Shown here piece after piece: positions 54,251 through 64,000 of a DNA stretch of 64,000 nucleotides. The stretch comes from Eriocheir sinensis. Its lineage: Eukaryota > Arthropoda > Malacostraca > Decapoda > Varunidae. The DNA is taken from contig NC_066520.1 of the NCBI RefSeq assembly GCF_024679095.1, positions 12,229,709 to 12,293,708 on the forward strand. Direction: 5' to 3'. Below the pieces are notes generated by a model that ran no database searches, was not told the DNA's origin, and saw nothing but the letters and a program-made list of their open reading frames with translations. The translations under genes and the position numbers were made by a program. Numbering within the stretch: the stretch's first letter is position 1; the number at the start of each line of letters is the position of its first letter.

Positions 54251-54251
<1 letters not shown>

Positions 54252-54259
54252 ACAACTAT

Positions 54260-55885
54260 TTCAACACAAGTCCGTGAGGGCGTGCCTCCCCAGTGCTTGG
54301 CGGTAGGAGGGGGGTGCGTGACGGGGCGGGTGTGAGGTATTCGCAATCCCTCGTGGCGCAGCGAACCGCGTGAGTCTGGCTCAGAATGGGTTCGTTTAGG
54401 GGTCGGTGGTTACGAGGTAATTATTTCCCAAGCACCTAACTTAGGAGAGCCACTCTTACCCTGAGCAAAGCCCGAAGTTACACGAGTGGCGATGACAGGC
54501 GAAGAAAGGTTGCATAGCAATCGGTGTTACTGCATAGATTCCCTCTCTTGTACACATACCTAGCTGTACAGTCATGGCTCGCTGATATCGTCAAAGAGAA
54601 CTCGCAGCACCATTACTCTAGTACTGAGGAGCTCTGCTTCCCGTCATTTCTGCTTGGTGCTGGACACATCAGCAGTTCCCTCAGCAGATGGAGGCAGATA
54701 ATCCAAATGTATCGCTGCCTCCCTGTGAAACTGGTTTTGTGAAGCTTGATTCTGAATAAGTGGCCGGGTTACTGGCTGACAGAGTGACAATGGCCGGCTG
54801 GATGGCTAGGTGATTTGCCTTGGCCTCCGATGTGACCGGGTATAACGTGAGTGTGATATGTTGTCGAACGCAGCAATTGTTAAGCACTCGGTGGAAGGTT
54901 TTCAATCTGCATTAATTCTATTGGTGCAATTCATTCATTGAGCATCCGTCCAAGTTTTTTCCATTTCGTATATAAATGTGTGGCACGTGCACTCATATTT
55001 GTTTGTTAGTTGAATATAAATTCTCACATACAGAGTGCCTCCTCCTTTCCGTGTGTTATTGATTTTTCCTTAGATAATCCGTGAAGCGAGGAGGGGGAGG
55101 TGGCGAGAGAATTGCTATAGTTAAAGTTTTGCATAGGGGTCAGGGCTATAGATTAATCACGGTAGAAATGGAAAAATGGTGTTCCTTTAAAATAAATCAA
55201 TTAAATAAATTAAATAATATTTGGCAAAACACGGAGGAAACATTCAGGGTGAAATAACAATGTTCCCTTAATTGCAATGCTTTGTTATCTACTCCAGCTG
55301 TGTCATTCGGTGAAGCTGAGAGTATGAGCGCAGAAGGAAAGGGCGCACAGCCGCACACCTGCAGCGCTTAATGCGGGTCGCCGCGACACTTAACGTGCCA
55401 CGACCATGAAGCATGTCGATAAATCCAAAGATGATGCCAGTGGGAGAGACACCACAAGCAGTTTTAAAAACAGTTTACAAAGCCTCGTATATTAATCTTC
55501 TCTATATGCCTGAAGAAATTTATTAGGGCAATGCAGGGGCCGCCAATCTTGTCTTATATTATGCCTTAGTTTTCCGCGTACACATTATGACGCTACCAGA
55601 GAGACTGTTGGTATAAAAGAAAAATATCTAACTACCTGAGGCTGTGGCAGACAGTGTTGTCACGCCCACTCATTATTGAGGACAGATCCAGTCCAGACGC
55701 TACCATGGGCACAAATATTCGCAGTCTTGAAGTTTCTGGTTTATTACTAATCATTTGAGTGAAATATTAAAGTTTAAAGGTTTTGTCGAAGTAGTGTAGA
55801 CAAATATAACTTTTAAACGTCAGAAGTTTTTGACATGGCTGGTAAACACTTGATATTTGCAATAATGATTCCTGTTCAAGGACCC
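54260..55885. other. intergenic stretch, no gene recognised
   Basis: No coding exon with supporting splice sites and no recognisable family. Purine-rich GAGGGGGAGG is seen near 55090. Confidence 0.4.
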
Positions 55886-55889
55886 AGAC

Positions 55890-57153
55890 ACTAAAGCTAC
55901 AGTCACACTGACTTTACGACCTGCTAACGACCACCCGCGACCCCAAAATGCTGCAATTCACACCCACCGCTCCTCGACCACATAGGTGGCAGAGTAGTCG
56001 TGCGACCGAACGGCTACCGGCGGTCGTTTAGTGTCCGTCCAGTGGGTGGCCGGACGGCGACCATGGTAAGATTCACACCTTGACCTCACACCTGGAGTCA
56101 GGCCAAGACGCCCCTCACATGCCGACCGGTGACCGACAGGCAAGGACCAGTACGCGTCTTGTCGCAATGAGGACGGCGACCTCCCTTAGCGACTTGCTGC
56201 TGACGTGTTACAGTGATATTATCACCCAGTTATAAACACATTTCTCATTCTTATTTCTGTAAATTATTTGTGAAAAAATAATTACTTATAAAGGTAATGA
56301 AAGTATTCTGTGCCTCACTGAAGCAAAAGATGGATGTTTGTGACCCCCCTCCCCGCCCCCCATGTGCCGCAGACATGCAAAAAATGCTCCAAGCAATCTT
56401 GGTTTAACCTGTTGTTAGTATGTATGTTACATTATATTCGTTCTAAATAATTTCCATCATCCTGGGCAGAGCAGAAGATGAAATTAACAATCCTTTTTGA
56501 AATGGATAAAAGCCATTAGCTCCACAGACTCTCATTGTTACTGCTGTGCACATCATGTCATGCAGTAATTTATTTTGGTTAGGCAGAGGTGACCCATACA
56601 CATTTGCCCGTGTGCTTGACCTGTGGAGCAGGTTGAGTCGGGACGGAGCTTGGACGGGCTGAGGGGCGTGGGACGTCACTGCTCAGGAATGTACCTCATT
56701 TCCGGGCAAGGGTGGTTTGACCTACCACCGGTCGCCGCACAACTCGCCGTGTGGTGGAAGGCCGGACGTCGACCACGGCCAATGACAGATGAAAAGTGGA
56801 CGGCGAACATCAGCGACCTCCTACTATCTGACGGCAACCAGACGGCGTCCGCTTGCCATCCGATCGCCGTTCAACAGTTAATGGTCACCTGTCGGCCACC
56901 GGTGGCACTCTGCTTGCCGTCCAGACGCAGTCCATTCGGCCACCGGACGGCAACATTTTTACGACCGGCAGCGACCTGAGAGGTCGGCTGGAGGTTTTAG
57001 TGCAGCACCCAAAACCTCCAGCCGACCTTTTCGGTCGCACGGCAGACGGAGACACATGACAATCGCACGCACGACCATGTAAGACCTCCCGCGACCTGCA
57101 GGTCGCTGGAGGTCGTCAGTAGGTTGTAAAGTCAGTGTGACTGGGCCTTTAGT
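55890..57153. mobile_element. 1.26-kb DNA transposon with about 53-bp terminal inverted repeats
   Basis: The left end ACTAAAG..CAGTCACACTGACTTTAC and the inverted right end share about 44 of 53 bases, continuing through ACGACC and GCGACC motifs. The interior is rich in GGTCG/CGACC, with a strong subterminal hairpin at about 56978-57027 (GGTCGGCTGGAGGTTTT and its complement). A 118-codon frame at 56623 shows no transposase signature. Superfamily undetermined; no clear target duplication apart from ACTAAAG being part of the symmetric ends. Confidence 0.85.
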
Positions 57154-57159
57154 GGGAGA

Positions 57160-60100
57160 AACTTCCCTCACCCTCTCTCGCCCGGCCCTCCGCGTCGCCC
57201 TCACGCCCACCACCAGGATGCCCTTTCTCAGCAGTGCTCAGTTATTGCCTCCTGGGCCAAGCCAACTGAACGAAGACTTTGGAAAAGGCAAATATATCGT
57301 AACTAGCGTGTATCTCCACAAAATGATTAGATCTTCCAGAGGATTTAAACTATTTTCCAACCGGAAAAGTGTTGTTTTTCTGAGAAAACTTGTCAACAAC
57401 TTGAGGAGCGGAGTGATAAAACGCCGTGAAAATAATTACTGGGCTGCCGGCGGGTGTCGGGCGGGGCAGCACAAACACATTACCTCGCCGTTATGACCGA
57501 GAGAAATACGAGTGCTCGAGGCGAGGTATAATAAGTCCATTTGTCACCCAACCCACAAGAACGCCTGGAACGCCTCTGCAATAGTCAGCTGGTTAGCATG
57601 CGACGGGTTGGAATTTCAAGCTGCAAAAGGTTCACGGAATCGTCTAATTGGAATATGAGTGCATTCTGTTGATGTTCCTGTCATTATAGTGTAAGTGATA
57701 CGGAAGAAAACTTATCCTGAAGTGCAAAGCTGATGAATATGTCTTGATTACTTTTAGTCTCTGTATACATCGAAAAAAGAGAGATGCTGCATGCACTGAA
57801 TATAATTTACAGTTATATCATGGTGAAAGTTTTATTCAGTTTTTTCACGAATGTTTGGATTGCTTGCTTATTGCGGGAAGGTTGTGGAGGCTGCCTCGGT
57901 GACCCCAACCCCCCTGACTGGCAGGGCTGGGCACGCAGCCGCCCTCAGCCCGACCACTTCCCCACCCCAAGTTGATTTAGACAGCAAACTTCCACCGTAA
58001 GATTCTCTCGGGCGCCACAAACTCCGGGAGTGGAATCCGTCACTTCCTTAAATTAGTTTTGCGACGTGTCCATGCCGGGCGAGGATCACACAACTTGCTG
58101 CCGCGGACCATTACCCGCACAGCCCAAGTTTGTTCCCGCTTCTTCCCACAAGTTTAATTTGCTGACAATGAAGGCCGTGTGTATAGCTACCACCATTCCT
58201 CGCGGCCCGCAGGCAGCAGGGGCGGAAGAGAACATGGAGTACGTGGCTGGGATTGTAGCATTTATCCTCCCATATTTATTTTTTCAGTAAATTTCAAAAA
58301 TATGTGTTACATCAATTACAGCTGTGACTGGTCATGCTTACTCTATAGAAAATACATGATTACGAATGCCTGTCCTTGAAAAATAGTATTTATAGACAAC
58401 TACACATTTACGTCCAACAGTTTCCTCGACAAACATGGTGATGACGCCTCGCGAGCCGCACAGTCGAGCTGTCCTGAATAGTGCAAGACCTTGCACACTA
58501 GTGACACGGCTTGAATGAGAGCAACCGTAAAGAATGTCACCCATAAAGCAAACTTTGTTGGCAGAAATAATGAGGCTGATTCCCACCGCCAGTTCTGTAC
58601 ACTCACACCGCTGCGAGCTCGTGAACAAAGAACGCTGAAGGATTGAACTCTCCATTTGTTTTGCTAACAGGCGGTATCTAGACGCGGCCCCGCCACTCGT
58701 GTGTCCAGGCTTACCATCCGGCGCTGAAGTGACCGAGGACATTGTGGCAGATAAATTAACTGAGTCCCATTTCGACAGAGTTACGTTATTAAATTTTGCG
58801 GTGTTTGTCTACTATGTTTGACCCGTGTATGGTAACACACACACGCCTGATGGAATCTGTCTATCCAGCCATATATCTATTTTCATGTTGGCTAGTTGTC
58901 GTGTCATGGGCAATTGACGCAACCATACCAATATAAAAAAAATACCCATCTCACCCCACCTTCGCCCCACACATCAATCCCCTCCCCACCTTCTGCCGCC
59001 CCACTTCCCGGCCCTCATCCATCCGTGGCACCACAGCGTCCTCGTCTGAACGGCCGCGAGGGTGCTCATTATTTTCTGTTTCCCGCTAGTTTATGTCACC
59101 GTGGCACGCGAGACAAGCGCGGCCGACGAGAAAATATGCTGCCTCTAACTTGTTTGTGTAATAGGAGCGATCAGTCTTTCACTGCGAGTACTTACTTGGC
59201 CGAGACGTGTAGTTTGTTGCTGCCCCAGTTTTGCATCACATCAGTCAAGCGTGTTCTCGTCATGTGTGCCAGGTGGTGCACGCGGGCCCGTAGGAGTGCT
59301 GGAGGGACAACCTTGGAGCACGGTACACACGAGCTGCCCCAGTGCGTGCTGTCCTTCCATGTTTGGTGGCACTTAGTTTGCATTGCTTATAATCTTTGCG
59401 TTTATCTATAGCGCCAAACAAGTACTTCAGGAGCTTTATTTTGGGGTGAAAAAAACAACCCAGCGTTAACAATCTTGCCGATCGCACACAAAAAGAGTTG
59501 TTGCAATTCAATCTCCAGATACATCTGCAGCTTGACAGACTTCATACTCAAATGTATCGAGTGATATACTCACTGAGGAGTCGCCTCGAGCATTACCAGC
59601 CTGACACAGTTTTTGCCTTGAGTAGCCTACTGGGATTTACTCGCTTAATTATATGCCCTAACACATAGCCTACTTATGTTTATATTTATTATTATATAGC
59701 CCATGAAACCACAGCTGTATATACTCAAATGATATTCATTTATTGTAATAATAACTTTCACTAAAATAGAAGATAAGTTTTATCAAATGATTCTGAACTG
59801 TTTCCAGTATTGGTCCATTTATTTCCAAATTTTTGCTTCATATAACTTCGAATTATAGGTGGATTGTATCCGTTCTCTTGGTTTTAGTTCGGAAGCGGCG
59901 TGTGCTCTGAAATTGCATGGAAACTAAGTGAAAAAAAAAAAGAGCTTAAAATGGTCCAGCGGACGCATCTCCATTGAGCTACTTGATAGCATTGCTCCGC
60001 TGGTGTTGGTAACGAGAACATTACATCGTCTCCTGTGGTGCTCGGGCCAGCAAGCAGACGGACTGACGCGGGTTGTGTGTTGGGCGCCCCTCTCACCGCT

Positions 60101-62100
60101 GGCCGTGGGTAGTGCTGGACGACCGTGACCTTGACCTTTAGGGTTTTCTCGTCTGGAAATGTGTATTGTGTATCTGGCCTCGAAAATCTTTACAAAGAAA
60201 ACAATCTGATCTGAATGAATCCGGGGATCGGGTTGGTTATCATCACTGCTGCCCGGGTGATCCTCTTATTCATGGCAGGTTACGTCAAAATGCAAGCAAC
60301 AGGTTAGGTCGAGAGCATGCTTTTAGTCAGTTGCACTGATGCGCCATGATGCTACAAATCGTTACAGTTCATTCAACAACAGCTTTACAAAAGATAGATC
60401 TCCCGATTTCTTTTTAATCTTTTTTCTGAGCACACACCCGATCCCTGGGTTTTAGCTTTCCACTTTCTTTTCTGGGGGGCAGCAGAAAGGCTGCAGAAAG
60501 CCGGATATTCTGGTTCAGCTGACGTAACACGTTTTGAATAACATTCTATGAACGTTCACTGCTCTTGAGGAGATTTGTTCGACATACAGTATTGCTTCAC
60601 TTTTGTTTTAGAATTCACACAGAGTGTGCAGCGAGTATTCCTGCTGTGTTGTACAGTTCGATGTTGTCTAAAAGACGTTTATCACCTACGGAGAGATCTC
60701 ATACAATTATCAAGCATTATTTCCTGCATCATAGCTGCTGAGAATGGAGTAAGTTTTGGCATACGAAAACATTTTTCTAATAGTTATATCAAGGATATAT
60801 CTTGCATTTTCTTAAAAAAAAATTGCAGCTTTTTAATACTGTAAAAAAGTAATGAAATTAATGAAAAATTCTTGAAAGGAAAACTTATAAAATTGCTGAC
60901 AGATATTAAACCTTCGGCTGTCACCCGTGCAATGAGCTCCCCACGCATCGATGATAATTTGTATCAACTTGGAAAAAGTCTTTTAAATATATCTATCTTC
61001 TGTGTTGCTTCACATCCAGCCTTCTTAGGTAATGAAGATTCGCCGGTTATTCAGACAGAACAGGAAAAAATATGTTTGTGGAGTGAAATACGAGGCAGTA
61101 AGAGAACAAAAAGACTCCCCTCAACGCATCACCGAGCTCCCGAGAGGCGAAGGAGCGGAGGAAGGGTTCATGTTCCCAGCAGCGAGGTGTTGAATTCCCC
61201 GGCCGTCAGCATTCGTTCTTTATAATTCAAGAGCCCTTTTGTTACACGACACTAAATCGCATGTAATGTCTGCTTCATGCCACTGCCGGTGGTAACATTC
61301 CCCTTCCTACTTGCCTAAGCTTCACCGTTGATTTATATGGCAAGGAAAAAAAGAAAAGAAAAAAAGAAGTGGAGCCTTTATCTGTTTCACCCTTCCATCA
61401 GCTCCACATGCCGCAGTGCTCTTGCTCAAACTTGTCCCATATTTCCCTCCCCGCCCTCGCTCTTTTCTTAGCGGACTGGATAACTGTGAATAACTCGCAT
61501 CGGAAAAGTTTCATATCACATTGTTGCCGTGGGTGTTGTGGAGTTGGTGTTGGCGAGGGTTACATAATTTGTTGTCGAGCTCTGGGGTAGTGGTGGTGGT
61601 GGTGTTGGTGGTGATTATACTGCTGAGGATTGAACGTGGTGGGTAGGGTTGGTGATGGTGGTGGTGGTGTACTGCATGGTTACGTGTGTTAAAGGATTGG
61701 TTATGTATATAGCGTGAGTGGTAATGATTGGGGTGGACATGATATAATAGGTGATCAAAGATTGGTGGAGATTGTTCGGGGTTGTGTAGTGGTGGTGGTG
61801 GTTGTGGTGTACATGGCATGCGTGGCTGGTAAGGGACGGGTGTGGTTGTCTGGGGCAGTGTGGTGGTGATGGTGGTGGTAAGGAAACTGCGAGGAGCGAG
61901 GATAGCGTTGGATATTTTTCATTTTATTTATAACGTCAATTGCTGAGAGGAATACGTGCGAAATACAGTATAGTCAGCTGAAAACAAATTATACAAACAG
62001 CCGAGGAAGCAGCACTAGCCGACAACATAACACAGATGATGACAAGTGAAACTAAAACAATTATAACATCATATCTTCCTTTGCGTTATGTTATGTTGGC
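57160..62100. other. intergenic stretch, no gene recognised
   Basis: About 5 kb with only motif-free open frames. A frame of 171 codons at 58896-59411 is Pro/Ser-rich at its start and lacks any domain. A GGTGGT-rich stretch lies at about 61590-61880. No transposon ends were identified. Confidence 0.4.
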
Positions 62101-62122
62101 GTGTGTGTGCGTGTGTGTGTGT

Positions 62123-62124
<2 letters not shown>

Positions 62125-62200
<76 letters not shown>
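62125..62200. repeat. (TA)n microsatellite after a GT run
   Basis: A short GT run from about 62100 passes into a TA run of about 76 bases. Confidence 0.95.
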
Positions 62201-62204
<4 letters not shown>

Positions 62205-63200
62205 CAGTATCAGTTCGACTACGTCTCATATTTCATGGAGCAGACTTCCATACAAAGGCTGCTTTACAAATTACACTTCTTTAAATAAGTGAAAGCCTAG
62301 AGGAGGGAACTTGTAAATCCATGAAACAAATTCTAAGATTACACTCATACACAAGCATCACATCATCACAACGCATAAATTTAGGAGCGTGTAGACGAAA
62401 AGAAACGTTATATACAAATTCAAACCTCAGCATTTCTAGTTGGTCCAAAAAGAAGATGCGTATGATCATATTTTTAGTAAATGGAAAGCATCTTATTACT
62501 CGCTTTTTGTCCCGCTATGATTGGTTTAAAATGAACATGTCTTGTTCCATCCCATGTTGTAGCACAGTAAATCAATATTACTATGTATACACCGAAGAAT
62601 ATTCAATACAAACGGGAGCTCCTTTACTCAAAAGATTTCTGGTTGAAAATAATATATCAGTTTCTCAGCTAAATGTAGAAACGCGTATGACATTTTACCC
62701 ATCTAAAATGAGTTCAGGGAGCTTTGTGTGAAAAACTCATTATGTTAAAGAGGACCAAAGCCTATATACAAGTGTTCTGCTTTTGTTTGGTGTGTGCTAA
62801 TGGTCTTCAGCGCTTCCTCGTCCTCCGCCCCTCTTTTGCTACACGATCCATGAAGCGTCCTTCCTGTTTCTTTATAGTTGTAGTCCTGCCGACTCTGTGG
62901 GGTCGTGACTCCGAGTTAACCTGCAACAGTAGATGAAAACGAGAAAAAGACGAAAAAAATGGCAAAATGGATGAGAAAAGGATATGAAGCACCACAGAAC
63001 GCCCGCGTCATATTTTATTTTTATGTAATTTTCAGGATTTTTTTTATATATTTTTTATTTGTGTATGTGGCCAAGGGAGTGATGAGGCCCATAGAGAGTA
63101 AGTTCACCATGCAGGGAGAGAGAAGAGTCCCTTTAGTTTGTTATTTTAAGGGTTAAAGTGAAGCTGCAAGTCGGCTCCACTTTATTCCTTTTACCCATAA
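62205..63200. other. intergenic stretch, no gene recognised
   Basis: The frame 62321-62731 (136 codons) is open but AT-rich, with no recognised motif and no good splice or start context. I do not count it as a gene. Confidence 0.4.
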
Positions 63201-63201
63201 T

Positions 63202-63265
<64 letters not shown>
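63202..63265. repeat. (CA)n microsatellite
   Basis: An uninterrupted CA run of about 64 bases. A further GT run begins at 63985 and is cut by the window end. Confidence 0.96.
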
Positions 63266-63267
<2 letters not shown>

Positions 63268-63269
63268 CG

Positions 63270-63984
63270 CTCTGCGACATACAATACGCCAATATTAAAC
63301 TTTCATATCCCTTGAGGCGTTTGTAGTAATCCGAGTTTATATTTGACAAAAGCGAGTGTTTTGATACCAAAGAATCATGTTTGAATATGTATTGTATCCG
63401 CGTCTTCCTTGAGGGCTAGAGATGACTTGTAAATAAGCTTTTTTAGACTCGAAAGCTTCAGTATATAATGTGCGCGTGGCAGCAGCAACACATTCATCAA
63501 CCTCAAACCGACGCCGCCGTCGCCGTCGCCCCCGCCGCCGTTCTGTCAAATTATTGTTATTTTTGTGCAAAACTTGAGGACGCGCGAGTATAAATTCTAA
63601 ACTTGGAATTGTTAAGGCTTAATGCCTGGTCCTGCATACTGAATAAGAAAACTCGTAGCCCGCTATAAAGCGAGTAATTTTTGCGTAGTCTCCCTGAATT
63701 GCACTGCAGAAATATATGCATACACGGCATTCACCACCACGAACTGCGACGCCCCGGGCACACGCTGCTATGTAAATCCAGCAGGTCACGCCAGGCCTTA
63801 CACAAACTGCCAAATCACGCTGCTGTTTGATGTGCTGGAGGGCGGCATAGCAGGCGGGGCGGGGCGGTGCATCGGCTGACCCCACGCAGAGGGTGTGGCC
63901 AAGGGACTAAGGCCAGAGGGATTATGGGGCCACACTCCTGCTGGGGATCTCGGTAAGTCCCTTTCCTCCCATGCGGCAAGGACT
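63270..63984. other. intergenic stretch, no gene recognised
   Basis: A CGCCGC-rich stretch lies at about 63510-63540. No exon, RNA gene or mobile-element end was recognised. Confidence 0.4.
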
Positions 63985-64000
63985 GTGTGTGTGTGTGTGT

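Noticed and set aside
54340..54400. tRNA-like CCCTCGTGGCGCAGCGAAC
   Set aside because: Resembles a tRNA 5' half, but no T-arm or matching acceptor stem could be found.
58896..59411. 171-codon open frame, Pro/Ser-rich
   Set aside because: The N-terminal part is driven by a CCCCAC-rich tract and the rest shows no domain; no supporting splice sites.
59940..60000. A box-like TAGCTCAATGG on the - strand followed by a poly-A-like tract
   Set aside because: It fits an A box, but there is no B box at the right distance and no tRNA fold, so it was not called.
62321..62731. 136-codon open frame
   Set aside because: AT-rich, no motif, no splice or promoter context; length is within chance for this composition.

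Overview
The window reads as arthropod nuclear DNA, most likely from a decapod crustacean and perhaps a crab. It has spliced genes with short GT-AG introns and a divergent ionotropic receptor of the arthropod chemosensory type. It also has a very high load of di- and trinucleotide microsatellites, tRNA-derived SINE-like repeats, CR1-type LINEs and many short DNA transposons. No bacterial, viral or organellar genes are seen. The species call is inference.

Three host genes can be built with consistent splice phases, all on the + strand. (1) 6556-8903 is a two-exon gene for a 477-residue secreted acidic repeat protein, with a TATA box upstream. (2) 24024-27962 is a ten-exon ionotropic receptor (variant iGluR family) of 420 residues as modelled; one intron uses a GC donor, and the 5' end may be incomplete. 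(3) 29561-47641 is a fifteen-exon gene for OS-9, the ER lectin of ER-associated degradation (887 residues), with a complete MRH sugar-binding domain and the conserved C-terminal region.

Most other sequence is mobile or repetitive. 1-6500 is intergenic with microsatellites. 8904-15600 holds a compound TG/TA/CA array, two possible unassigned exons, a hAT transposase relic, and a 1.6-kb non-autonomous hAT-type element filled by 40 copies of a 32-bp repeat. 15670-19710 is a broken CR1-like LINE on the - strand whose ORF1 carries an SGNH esterase domain. 20640-20960 holds another piece of that LINE family and a SINE. OS-9 intron 1 holds a piggyBac transposase relic, intron 3 a 3' stub of the same LINE family, and intron 11 a stack of nested elements: a Harbinger-like MITE inside a Tigger-like element inside a piggyBac-like MITE, followed by a CR1 fragment split at TTAA by a second copy of the same piggyBac-like MITE. 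50-64 kb has no recognised gene. It holds several TIR elements, a SINE, and two tiny palindromes (33 and 22 bp), each flanked by a perfect 8-bp direct repeat.

The most unusual signals are these two micro-palindromes with target-site duplications, the minisatellite-filled hAT element, and the nested transposons whose empty site can be read from a paralogous copy in the same window. The three host genes do not form a pathway; they appear to be unrelated neighbours.
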